DNA of 5,518 nucleotides from Phycisphaerales bacterium (GTDB lineage: Bacteria; Planctomycetota; Phycisphaerae; Sedimentisphaerales; Anaerohalosphaeraceae): assembly GCA_011055475.1 (NCBI GenBank), contig DSDH01000210.1, positions 1 to 5,518 on the forward strand. The letters run 5' to 3'. Shown here piece by piece: positions 1 to 5,518 of this stretch. Position numbers and translations under genes: made by a program. How positions within the stretch are numbered: position 1 is the first letter of the stretch; each line of letters begins with the position of its first letter. The notes beneath the pieces were generated by a model. That model was not told where the DNA came from and did not search any database. It was given only the letters and a program-made list of their open reading frames with translations.

Positions 1-381
1 AAGCAAGGGTGGGGTGTCATACCCGCCGGACGGCGTCTGTTCTTCCAGCCAGGCACACAGCACGGATACAATATAGTCGATCTCCTCTTCGTGGAAAGCG
101 CGGCCTTGAGATATCCCGTGCCACTTTTCCAGGCATTTACGACAGCACGTGCCCGTAGCATGCTGGGCGACGAACACGGGATGGCCCCGCAGGGGCGTCT
201 GGCGGCCATCATTCGCCGGGGCCGCCGGGGCCAGCCGCTGCCGGACGAACTGCTCGGCATGTCGGCGAATCACATCCGGCCCTTTCGCGCCCCAATACGC
301 CGCATCCCGTGAGTCCAGCCGAAAGCCGCTTCGGAAACGCGATCGGCTCAGGGCCTGAAGAACTTCGTCAATCCGCTTCAT
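1..381 (-). CDS. DUF4186-family protein, 3' end beyond the window
   Basis: This gene was read by translating the reverse complement: 127 open codons run from the ATG at 381-379 to the window edge with no stop. The family match (DUF4186) is from recall. The supporting features are an N-terminal MKRIDEVLQALSRSRFRSGF, RRHAEQFVRQRLAPA at residues 39-53, NDGRQTP at 57-63, GHPVFVAQHATGTCC at 66-80, CLEKWHGI at 83-90 and EEEIDYIV at 98-105. The clustered Cys79, Cys80, Cys83 and His88, with His67 and His74 nearby, look like a metal site; that is inference, because the family has no established function known to me. Members are usually about 110-130 residues, so the stop should lie just past the edge. 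There is no signal peptide or membrane segment, so a cytoplasmic protein is expected. The start lies inside the end of lnt (14-base overlap) and has only a weak GGGG one base upstream, which fits translational coupling. Confidence 0.87.
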   Translation of the reverse strand, partial: MKRIDEVLQALSRSRFRSGFRLDSRDAAYWGAKGPDVIRRHAEQFVRQRLAPAAPANDGRQTPLRGHPVFVAQHATGTCCRKCLEKWHGISQGRAFHEEEIDYIVSVLCAWLEEQTPSGGYDTPPLL

Positions 382-901
382 GCCCCGATTCTACCGCGAG
401 CCGCCGGCGCAACAAGGCCGAAGCCGCCATCGCCGCCAGAAACGCCGCGCAGGCCGCCACCGGCCAGTGGCCCGCCCGGCTGAACAGCGTCGGCCCCAAC
501 CCAACCGGCACATCGGCCACGAGCAGGCCGATCCCCTGGTCGAGATGATCGGACCGGGCCAGGACCCGTCCGCGGGGTGAGACGATCGCGCTGATCCCGT
601 TGCGTGCGGCGCGAACGACGGCGTAATGCGACTCGATAGCCCGGTGTATGCTGTTCTGGAAATGGGCCTTGCTGACCGAGGCCCAGTCCAGGGTGGGCAC
701 GGCCATCACCTGGACACCCCGGCGGCCATACCGCCGTGATATGTCGGTGAAGTTGTCATCGTTGCAGATCATCACGCCGACCCGGACACCGTCGACGACG
801 ACCTGCAGCGGCTCGCCTCGACCGCGAACGAAGGGCTCGAAGGGGGTCAGATGGGTCTTGACATAGTGCCCCACAATCTCACCCCGGTCGGACACGATCA
901 C
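368..901 (-). CDS. lnt: Apolipoprotein N-acyltransferase, C-terminal fragment after a frameshift
   Basis: This is the second half of the Lnt nitrilase-like domain, in a different frame from the first half. The longest start in this frame is a GTG at 901, but homology-like sequence in the same frame continues upstream to about 957 (VHLVVAYFDEDAGDNRLV), so the GTG is probably not a real start. It carries the catalytic Lys (HYVKTHLTPFEPF, residue 15 here, about 313 of the rejoined protein) and the nucleophilic Cys (VMICNDDNF, residue 46 here, about 344 rejoined). RAARNGISAIVSPRGRVLA follows, which matches the usual Lnt RAANTGISA segment. A final hydrophobic helix (VAACAAFLAAMAASALL) and a basic tail end it, as in Lnt, which anchors both ends of the periplasmic domain. 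Lnt usually has Tyr or Trp then Glu or Asp after the Cys; here it is Asn-Asp-Asp. Without the catalytic Glu this piece alone cannot be an active acyltransferase. Confidence 0.82.
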   Translation of the reverse strand: MIVSDRGEIVGHYVKTHLTPFEPFVRGRGEPLQVVVDGVRVGVMICNDDNFTDISRRYGRRGVQVMAVPTLDWASVSKAHFQNSIHRAIESHYAVVRAARNGISAIVSPRGRVLARSDHLDQGIGLLVADVPVGLGPTLFSRAGHWPVAACAAFLAAMAASALLRRRLAVESGHEAD

Positions 902-923
902 CAGCCGATTGTCCCCTGCATCC

Positions 924-1796
924 TCATCGAAATACGCTACGACCAGATGTACCCGGGTGATGCATGGCCAAGGCCGTGAAGCGGTTCACCCACGCTTCGC
1001 GGGCCGGTCCGCCCCACTCGAACGCCAGCTCCGGCGAGACCACCAAGCGGGCCCCCTTTCGGGCGGCCTCGGCGACATGGGCCGTGTAAAACTCATTGAA
1101 GCCTTGTGGCGACCTGGGATCGCAGGCCGGATCAAGCGTGGCATCGGCCCAACCGATGGCCGCCACCCGCAGCATGGATATCGGCTCTGACGGCTCAAGG
1201 CCGCCTGCGACGACGGCAACGGCTGGAACCAACAACAGCCAAACCAACCCCTTGCGTGAGCGCCCCGCAAGGAGGTGGGCCGTCAAGCCCTGAAAAAAAG
1301 CGGACATGAACACAACGCCCGTGATCCCCGTCCACCCGGCCAGGCCGATCAACGATGGATACGCAGACCAGGCCCGGGCGAGCGATTGGGCCGTACCCCA
1401 CGGCGGCGGCGTGGCGAAGTTTGCCCAATCCCCCACCACGACCACGGCGGCGAATAGCCACGGCCCCAGCACGCCACAGCGGATAACGACGCCGCCAAGG
1501 ATAACCAGGACACACAGGAAGGCGGTCATCTTCACCAACAAGACCAGAGTCATCACGGCCGGGAAACGCAGGGCCGCCATCTGCGGCAGGCTGTACGCCA
1601 GGCCCATGTAGAGCCCGGCCAGGAACAACGCCTCGCGCCCCGGCCGACGCCGCACCGCCAGGACGAGGAGGGGCACAAAGGCGGCCAATTGCAGGACGAC
1701 CAGCGGCCCATAGAGGTTGCCGGCACACAGCAACAAACCGCCCCACACACCCGCCAGGCGATAGGACCATAATGACGGCCGTGGTCGTTCCATCAT
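924..1796 (-). CDS. lnt: Apolipoprotein N-acyltransferase, N-terminal fragment ending at a frameshift
   Basis: Lnt adds the third acyl chain to the N-terminal Cys of lipoproteins in the inner membrane, using phospholipid as donor, before Lol export. This piece has about six to eight hydrophobic helices (residues 12-200), the Lnt-like stretch PPPWGTAQSLARAW (130-143) followed by AGWTGITGVVF (153-163), then the start of the nitrilase-like domain with the catalytic Glu in LVVSPELAFEW (Glu256). The frame is lost after residue 280 (MHH) and the protein ends 10 residues later at a TGA at 926-924. Deleting one base in CCCGGG (952-957) joins it exactly to the C-terminal fragment, giving about 475 residues against about 510 for E. 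coli Lnt. The first in-frame ATG is at 1817, but it lacks a ribosome binding site. I prefer the tandem ATG ATG at 1796/1793, with GGGGAG 3 or 6 bases upstream. The gene follows the FG-GAP gene on the same strand and precedes the DUF4186 gene. Confidence 0.82.
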   Translation of the reverse strand: MMERPRPSLWSYRLAGVWGGLLLCAGNLYGPLVVLQLAAFVPLLVLAVRRRPGREALFLAGLYMGLAYSLPQMAALRFPAVMTLVLLVKMTAFLCVLVILGGVVIRCGVLGPWLFAAVVVVGDWANFATPPPWGTAQSLARAWSAYPSLIGLAGWTGITGVVFMSAFFQGLTAHLLAGRSRKGLVWLLLVPAVAVVAGGLEPSEPISMLRVAAIGWADATLDPACDPRSPQGFNEFYTAHVAEAARKGARLVVSPELAFEWGGPAREAWVNRFTALAMHHPGTSGRSVFR

Positions 1797-1799
1797 TCG

Positions 1800-1805
1800 C
1801 TCCCC
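1800..1805 (-). promoter_or_regulatory. Ribosome binding site deciding the lnt start
   Basis: The minus strand reads GGGGAG here, 3 bases before the ATG at 1796 and 6 bases before the directly following ATG at 1793. The upstream in-frame ATG at 1817 has no purine-rich site before it, so this motif favours the shorter Lnt (MMERP or MERP) over MLAFGERMMERP. The spacing fits 1793 best; 1796 is also possible. Confidence 0.5.
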
Positions 1806-1913
1806 GAACGCGAGCATACCATCGCATACGCACGCGACACGTGATTAATGTTCGGTCGTCGCCAGGGGCCGACGCAACGCCAGTTCATGATTGAGCGATA
1901 TATCCACCCCCTT

Positions 1914-1935
1914 GCCGGACCATCGCCGGTCCGGC
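1914..1935 (-). terminator. Perfect 8-bp hairpin just after the FG-GAP gene stop
   Basis: GCCGGACC (1914-1921) and GGTCCGGC (1928-1935) are perfect reverse complements around a 6-base loop. The hairpin begins 3 bases after the TGA (1941-1939) of the FG-GAP gene. In that transcript the stem is followed by AAGGGGGUGG, not a U-tract, so it is not a standard intrinsic terminator. It may be an mRNA 3'-end stabiliser, a Rho-associated stem or a weak terminator. The rest of the gap up to lnt (1797-1913) has AT-richer patches near 1843-1849 and 1882-1903, but no promoter pair with good spacing. Confidence 0.4.
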
Positions 1936-1938
1936 CGA

Positions 1939-3174
1939 TCAGCGATGGGGATTCTCATACCAGATGACGCCCAGACCTCGCGAGCGGCCCTGGGCATCGG
2001 GCTGCCGCTCCTCGCAGGTCAGGATGTCCAGGTCGCCGTCCTCATCGAGATCGACCAGTTCCATGCGGTCAAACTTGATGCCTGCCGGGCCGCTGACGTC
2101 CCATGCCTGCAAGAATGAGCCCGCCGGGCCGGATCCTGCCTCCAGCCACATCACCCCGCGCCGTCCCTTGTCGGCGGCCTCGCAACTGATCGCCAGGTCA
2201 TGGCGTCCGTCCCCGTTCAGATCGCCGACGGCCACGGCCTTGGCGATTCCGGCGTTGCTCGGAAACGGAATCTCACGAACGTCCCATGTCCGGCCGGCCG
2301 CATCCAGGCGATCAAAAACCAAAACGGCCGAGCGACCCGCCCGTCGCGCGGCGACGACGGCGTCGTCGCGCCCGTCGCCATCCACGTCGGCCAGATCCAT
2401 GAACATCACCTCCCAGTCGCGCGCCCCGATGAAGTGATTGGTCCAGGGCTCAACTTGAGCGGAGCCGGGGCCGGGGTTTTCCAGCCAGCGGCAACCGCGC
2501 AGGTCGCCCTTGCGATCCGTGGTCACCACGTCCAGATCGCCGTCGCCATCCATATCCGCCGCGATCAGCGACATGATCCAACCGGCCGGGCCGAGCTGGT
2601 GCCACGTATAACCCTCTCCATCCCGCGGATCATCCGGGGCCCGAAGCCAGCCGATCTGGGCCCCCTCATTCTTGGCGCCGATGATCAGGTCGACCGGCCC
2701 GCGCCCGTCGATCTGCATGGGCAGACAGAACATAAAAGCCATCCGCCCCGCCGTCGGTCCGAGCACGTCCTGCCGCCAGACGCCATGCAGTGGCGCATCC
2801 GCCGGCGCCCAATGGACGAACACCGTCCTGGTCGCCCCCTCGCAGCACGAGACAACATCTACGTGGCCGTCTGCGTCGAGATCGACAAACACCGCATCCT
2901 CCACCGAGGGGGTCGTGCCGATGGTCACGGCCGGCCAGGGCGACCTCACACGGTCGGGCCCCGGATGCAGGTACACACGCGTCAGACCGCCTTCTTCCCA
3001 CCCCGTGGCGATATCCATGCGGCCATCGCCGTTGATATCGGCCAGGCGAACGCCGTCCGCGCCGGCGGAGGCGTTGTCCACGGTATGTCGCGGCCACGCC
3101 GCCGACGCCGTCGCCGCGACAAAACCCACCAGCACAACGGCCAACCCGCCCGCCAATCTAAGCCGAATCCGCAT
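1939..3174 (-). CDS. Exported FG-GAP/VCBS repeat beta-propeller protein
   Basis: This protein of 411 residues starts with a clear Sec signal peptide: basic MRIRLR, hydrophobic 8-22, and an A-S-A site for cleavage after about residue 25. The mature part has seven units spaced 51-58 residues apart. Six carry an integrin-like calcium loop of DxDxDGxxD type, starting at residues 46 (DINGDGRMD), 98 (DLDADGHVD), 207 (DMDGDGDLD), 263 (DVDGDGRDD), 318 (DLNGDGRHD) and 375 (DLDEDGDLD). The third unit, near 153-162 (MQIDGRGPVD), is degenerate. Seven units imply a closed seven-bladed propeller, a fold used for binding or adhesion at or outside the cell surface; the ligand is unknown and no enzyme motif is seen. 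The open frame extends upstream to 3234, but the start at 3174 has GGGAG 6 bases before it and places the signal peptide at the N-terminus. It is divergent from the serine hydrolase and lies upstream of lnt on the same strand. Confidence 0.93.
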   Translation of the reverse strand: MRIRLRLAGGLAVVLVGFVAATASAAWPRHTVDNASAGADGVRLADINGDGRMDIATGWEEGGLTRVYLHPGPDRVRSPWPAVTIGTTPSVEDAVFVDLDADGHVDVVSCCEGATRTVFVHWAPADAPLHGVWRQDVLGPTAGRMAFMFCLPMQIDGRGPVDLIIGAKNEGAQIGWLRAPDDPRDGEGYTWHQLGPAGWIMSLIAADMDGDGDLDVVTTDRKGDLRGCRWLENPGPGSAQVEPWTNHFIGARDWEVMFMDLADVDGDGRDDAVVAARRAGRSAVLVFDRLDAAGRTWDVREIPFPSNAGIAKAVAVGDLNGDGRHDLAISCEAADKGRRGVMWLEAGSGPAGSFLQAWDVSGPAGIKFDRMELVDLDEDGDLDILTCEERQPDAQGRSRGLGVIWYENPHR

Positions 3175-3177
3175 CGC

Positions 3178-3206
3178 TTGCTCCCAGAAACCGGATGCAG
3201 TATCAT
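3178..3206 (+). promoter_or_regulatory. Candidate sigma-70 promoter for a leaderless serine hydrolase message
   Basis: TTGCTC (3178-3183, 3 of 6 matches to TTGACA) and TATCAT (3201-3206, 5 of 6 matches to TATAAT) are separated by exactly 17 bases. The -10 element ends 6 bases before the ATG at 3213, so the predicted transcription start falls on or within a few bases of that ATG. No Shine-Dalgarno sequence precedes either candidate start (3195 or 3213), which fits a leaderless mRNA. The -35 element overlaps the ribosome binding site of the divergent propeller gene. The motif match is seen directly; activity is inferred. Confidence 0.45.
3181..3185 (-). promoter_or_regulatory. Ribosome binding site deciding the FG-GAP gene start
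   Basis: The minus strand reads GGGAG here, with 6 bases to the ATG at 3174-3172. This spacing, and the signal peptide that begins at that ATG, favour 3174 over the upstream in-frame ATG at 3234, which would put 20 extra residues before the signal peptide. Confidence 0.65.
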
Positions 3207-3212
3207 GGCGCC

Positions 3213-4385
3213 ATGTATTGCACGAAACACGCATCCGACCTGCGCATCGTAGCGCGCCGGCTCGCAGCGGGCAAGCTTGCAGTGGTCTTGCTTTCGGCGG
3301 CCTGCCTGGGCGCGACGGCGGATCCGGCGTCGCTGCGGGGCGCGCTGGAGCGCATCCGCCAAGCCCATGACCTGCCCGCGATGGGTGCGGCCGTCCTGAT
3401 CGAGGGCCGCCCGGCCATGTACGACGCCGTCGGAGTTCGCAAGAAGGGCTCGGATGTGTCGGTCACGCGAGGCGACCGTTTCCACCTGGGCTCATGCACC
3501 AAGGCCATGACGGCCACGGTGCTCGCCATGCTCGTCGATAAGGGGCTCCTCACGTGGGACACAACGATCCGGGAGGTGTTCCCCACGATGGCCATGCGGC
3601 CCGAATACGAGCCGGTGACGCTGCGGGCCCTGCTGGAGCACCGGGCCGGGTTGAGCGGTGACAGTTGGCCCCAGGGCATGACGTTCCGGGACGTGCACCG
3701 GCTACCCGGCGATCCGCGACAGCAGCGTCGGATTTATACCGAACGGATGCTCGCCCAGCCACCGACCGCCTCACCCAACAACCGCACGATCTACAGCAAC
3801 GCCGGCTACAGCATCGCCGGTGCGATGGCCGAGCAGGTCACGAATACATCGTGGGAACAGCTTATGCAGCGGATGTTGTTCCAACCGCTGGACATGAACT
3901 TGGCCGGGTTCGGTCCCATGGCCCGGGGGCCGGGGCTCGACCAGCCCTGGCAGCACCGTCCGGGCGATTCCGGCATCGAGGCCGTCGGTCCCGGACCGCT
4001 CAACGACAACCCGCCCGTTCTGGCCCCGGCCGGAACGGTGCACTGCTCCCTTGCCGATTGGGCCAAATTCATCGGGCTGCACTTGTGCAGCGCAAATGAC
4101 CTGCTTCAGCCGGAAACACTCGCCGACCTGCACACCCCCCGCCTTGGCGGACCGTACGCCGCGGGCTGGCGGGTCGTGCAGCGAAGCTGGGCCGAGGGCA
4201 ACGTCCTCACGCACGCCGGCACCAACCGGATGAACTACGCCGTGGCTTGGCTCGCCCCGACGCACCAGTACGCCGTGCTGGTGGTCACCAATCAGGGGGG
4301 CGAGGACGCCGAGAAGGCCTGCGACGAGGTAGCCGCGTGGGTCATCCGGACCTGGCCGCCGAGGCGCACTCACCGGGAGCCTTGA
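3213..4385 (+). CDS. Exported serine hydrolase, class C beta-lactamase/PBP-like fold
   Basis: This protein of 390 residues belongs to the beta-lactamase-related serine hydrolases (Pfam Beta-lactamase, PF00144), which include class C beta-lactamases, D-aminopeptidases, penicillin-binding-protein-like hydrolases and esterases. From Met1 at 3213 the motifs are Ser94-Cys-Thr-Lys97 in HLGSCTKAMTA (SxxK nucleophile), LLEHRAGL at 140-147 (the family's LLtHtSGL), Tyr194-Ser-Asn196 in IYSNAGYSIAG (YxN), and His334-Ala-Gly336 in LTHAGTN in place of KTG. HxG at this position is common in the non-lactamase members. A signal peptide is visible (hydrophobic about 22-34, A-T-A cleavage near 36), so it acts in the periplasm or outside. 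SAAC at 28-31 is a poor lipobox. The frame is open to an ATG at 3195, but 3213 fits the promoter. The substrate cannot be read from sequence: it may be a peptidoglycan or D-amino peptide hydrolase or an esterase. The deaminase gene starts five bases after its stop. Confidence 0.93.
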   Translation: MYCTKHASDLRIVARRLAAGKLAVVLLSAACLGATADPASLRGALERIRQAHDLPAMGAAVLIEGRPAMYDAVGVRKKGSDVSVTRGDRFHLGSCTKAMTATVLAMLVDKGLLTWDTTIREVFPTMAMRPEYEPVTLRALLEHRAGLSGDSWPQGMTFRDVHRLPGDPRQQRRIYTERMLAQPPTASPNNRTIYSNAGYSIAGAMAEQVTNTSWEQLMQRMLFQPLDMNLAGFGPMARGPGLDQPWQHRPGDSGIEAVGPGPLNDNPPVLAPAGTVHCSLADWAKFIGLHLCSANDLLQPETLADLHTPRLGGPYAAGWRVVQRSWAEGNVLTHAGTNRMNYAVAWLAPTHQYAVLVVTNQGGEDAEKACDEVAAWVIRTWPPRRTHREP

Positions 4386-4390
4386 GTCGC

Positions 4391-4966
4391 ATGACGATAC
4401 CGGATGTGATCCTTCGCCTGCCCGACTGGGTGGCGGCCTTCATGGCCGATCAGCCACAGACCTGTCCAGGCATCGAGCAGCGGATGGAAATGGCCGTCGC
4501 CTTGGCTCGCAAGAACGTCGAGCGTGGGACAGGTGGCCCGTTTGGGGCGGTTGTTTTCGAGCGTGATACGGGGCGATGGATCGGCCTCGGCGTGAACCTG
4601 GTGACGCGGTTGAACTGCAGCCTGTTCCACGCCGAAATGGTCGCCCTGGCCCTGACGCAGGCCCGGCTCGGGACCTTTGACCTGGCGGCTCACGGCCGAT
4701 ACCAACTCGTCAGCAGTTGCGAACCCTGCGCGATGTGCCTGGGGGCCATTGGCTGGGCCGGGGTGTGCAGTGTCGTGTGCGGCGCCCGGGATGAAGACGC
4801 CCGGGCCGTCGGGTTCGACGAGGGCGACAAACCCGCGGGCTGGCCGGCCGCCCTGAAACGCCGGGGCATCGACATCGTGCAGGATGTCCTTCGGGACAGG
4901 GCCGTGGAGGTCCTTGGGCTTTATGCGGCGCGAGGCGGACCGATCTACAACCCTCGGCGTCCGTGA
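4391..4966 (+). CDS. Zinc-dependent nucleoside deaminase (CDA/guanine deaminase superfamily)
   Basis: This 191-residue protein matches the cytidine/deoxycytidylate deaminase superfamily. GGPFGAVVFE at 48-57 is the substrate-side strand, His80-Ala-Glu82 supplies one zinc ligand and the proton-shuttling Glu, and Pro112-Cys113-xx-Cys116 supplies the two Cys ligands. After this come VGFDEGDKPAGWPAAL (140-155) and a C-terminal GGPIYNP (182-188), features I associate with the bacterial nucleoside deaminase group near guanine deaminase (GuaD) rather than with TadA; this subgroup call is from recall. It would hydrolyse an amino group on a free base or nucleoside in the cytoplasm; guanine, cytosine and related bases cannot be told apart from sequence. 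The open frame extends back to 4247, but those codons overlap the serine hydrolase gene and look like a shadow. The ATG at 4391 begins the conserved N-terminus and has GGGAG 11 bases upstream, inside the end of the previous gene. The close spacing indicates an operon. Confidence 0.92.
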   Translation: MTIPDVILRLPDWVAAFMADQPQTCPGIEQRMEMAVALARKNVERGTGGPFGAVVFERDTGRWIGLGVNLVTRLNCSLFHAEMVALALTQARLGTFDLAAHGRYQLVSSCEPCAMCLGAIGWAGVCSVVCGARDEDARAVGFDEGDKPAGWPAALKRRGIDIVQDVLRDRAVEVLGLYAARGGPIYNPRRP

Positions 4967-4980
4967 GACCTGCGCGGGGG

Positions 4981-5518
4981 TTACAGTCCATATTCCTTGA
5001 TCTTGCGGTACAACGTGCGCTCGCCGATCTTGAGGATGCGGGCGGCCTCGGCCCGGTTGTTGTCCACCATCCGCAGGGTGTCGGCGATGTGCCGTCGCTC
5101 GACCTCCTCCAGGCTCAGTCCGCTCATGGACCCGGACCCGGAGGCTGCGCCCGTGGGCTCGATATAGCCGCTGAGCCGCTTGACGTGATGCACATCCGGC
5201 GGGATATCCTCCACGTCGAGCGTGTCGCCTTCGCAGAGCACGACCATCGTGCGGACGGTGTGCCGGAGCTGGCGGACGTTGCCGGGCCAGGAATAGCCCA
5301 TCAGGATGTTCATGGCCGGCTCGGTGATGCGATGAATGTCGCGCGACAGCTCCTCGCACGCCTCTTTGAGGAAGTAGCCGAACAATTCCTCGATGTCCTC
5401 GCGCCGGTGCCGCAACGGCGGCAGCGTGACGCTGACCCCCTTGATCCGGAAGTACAGATCCTGGCGGAACTTCTTCTCCTCGACCAGCTTGGCCAGGTTG
5501 TGGTTGGTCGCACTGATC
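4981..5518 (-). CDS. Sigma-54-dependent AAA+ regulator with Fis-type HTH, 5' part beyond the window
   Basis: The visible 178 residues, read from 5517 to the TAA at 4983-4981, are the C-terminal end of an NtrC-type enhancer-binding protein. Such proteins hydrolyse ATP to remodel the sigma-54 RNA polymerase complex. Residues 1-24 (ISATNHNL, then KFRQDLYFRI) match the family's AATN...FRxDLyyRL segment, with arginine-finger candidates Arg18 and Arg24. TLPPLRHRREDIEEL (31-45) and the sensor II motif SWPGNVRQL (76-84) follow. A Gly/Ser-rich linker (about 121-134) leads to a Fis-like helix-turn-helix (RAEAARILKIGERTLYRKIKEYGL, about 155-178, shown in part: AARILKIGERTLYRK). The GAFTGA loop, the Walker motifs and any receiver, PAS or GAF input domain lie off the window, so the signal it senses is unknown. 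It is convergent with the deaminase gene, 14 bases apart, with no clear terminator between. Confidence 0.95.
   Translation of the reverse strand, partial: ISATNHNLAKLVEEKKFRQDLYFRIKGVSVTLPPLRHRREDIEELFGYFLKEACEELSRDIHRITEPAMNILMGYSWPGNVRQLRHTVRTMVVLCEGDTLDVEDIPPDVHHVKRLSGYIEPTGAASGSGSMSGLSLEEVERRHIADTLRMVDNNRAEAARILKIGERTLYRKIKEYGL

Noticed and set aside
1195..1833. A 212-codon minus-strand frame over the first half of lnt
   Set aside because: The lnt frame there encodes membrane helices and family motifs; this one is Arg/Gly-rich shadow sequence.
1818..1900. A sigma-70 promoter for lnt using TTGCGT and ATTAAT on the minus strand
   Set aside because: The spacing is about 22 bases, too long for a normal promoter, and no better pair was found.
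2200..3252. A 350-codon open frame on the plus strand, antisense to the propeller gene
   Set aside because: It is rich in Arg, Pro and His with no domain, signal peptide or ribosome binding site, and it mirrors the repeated acidic loop codons of the real gene. High GC content explains the lack of stops.
4247..4390. An N-terminal extension of the deaminase to the ATG at 4247
   Set aside because: It overlaps the serine hydrolase coding sequence in another frame, is Arg/Gly-rich and adds nothing that resembles the family. The start at 4391 suits the family length.
4370..5359. A 329-codon open frame on the minus strand crossing the deaminase and the sigma-54 regulator
   Set aside because: It spans two well-supported genes in other frames and has low-complexity, Arg/His-rich translation with no family features.
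1..5518. A previously undescribed multi-gene system, such as a defence island or a biosynthetic cluster
   Set aside because: All six genes fit known families with housekeeping, exported or regulatory roles, and there are no repeats, mobile elements or toxin-like genes that suggest a new system.

Overview
The window is dense, GC-rich bacterial chromosome, almost fully coding, with six genes: two run off the edges and one is split by a frameshift. The mix suggests a Gram-negative-type bacterium, possibly of the Planctomycetota or a neighbouring phylum: an apolipoprotein N-acyltransferase, an exported FG-GAP/VCBS propeller protein, an exported class C beta-lactamase-fold serine hydrolase and a sigma-54 activator. 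That placement is inferred from gene content and base composition only; there is no rRNA or other marker gene.

Left part, minus strand (positions 1-3174, transcribed right to left): an exported seven-blade FG-GAP propeller protein (3174-1939), a gap of about 140 bases with a perfect hairpin just after its stop, then lnt (1796-368). The lnt reading frame breaks at about 952-957, so the catalytic Glu lies in one frame and the catalytic Lys and Cys in another; removing one base restores a protein of about 475 residues. A DUF4186-type gene (381 to beyond position 1) overlaps the end of lnt by 14 bases and is probably translationally coupled to it.

Right part, plus strand (3213-4966): a serine hydrolase of the beta-lactamase/penicillin-binding-protein fold, then, five bases after its stop, a zinc-dependent nucleoside deaminase. 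They look like a two-gene operon. The serine hydrolase diverges from the propeller gene across only 38 bases. That gap holds a candidate sigma-70 promoter placed so that transcription would begin at or next to the ATG at 3213, suggesting a leaderless message.

Right edge, minus strand (5518-4981): the C-terminal third or so of a sigma-54-dependent AAA+ activator with a Fis-type helix-turn-helix, convergent with the deaminase and 14 bases from it.

I see no mobile element, CRISPR array, tRNA or rRNA, and no gene cluster that reads as a new defence or biosynthetic system. The points most worth a second look are the lnt frameshift, the leaderless divergent junction, the lnt-DUF4186 coupling and the unusual residues after the Lnt catalytic cysteine.
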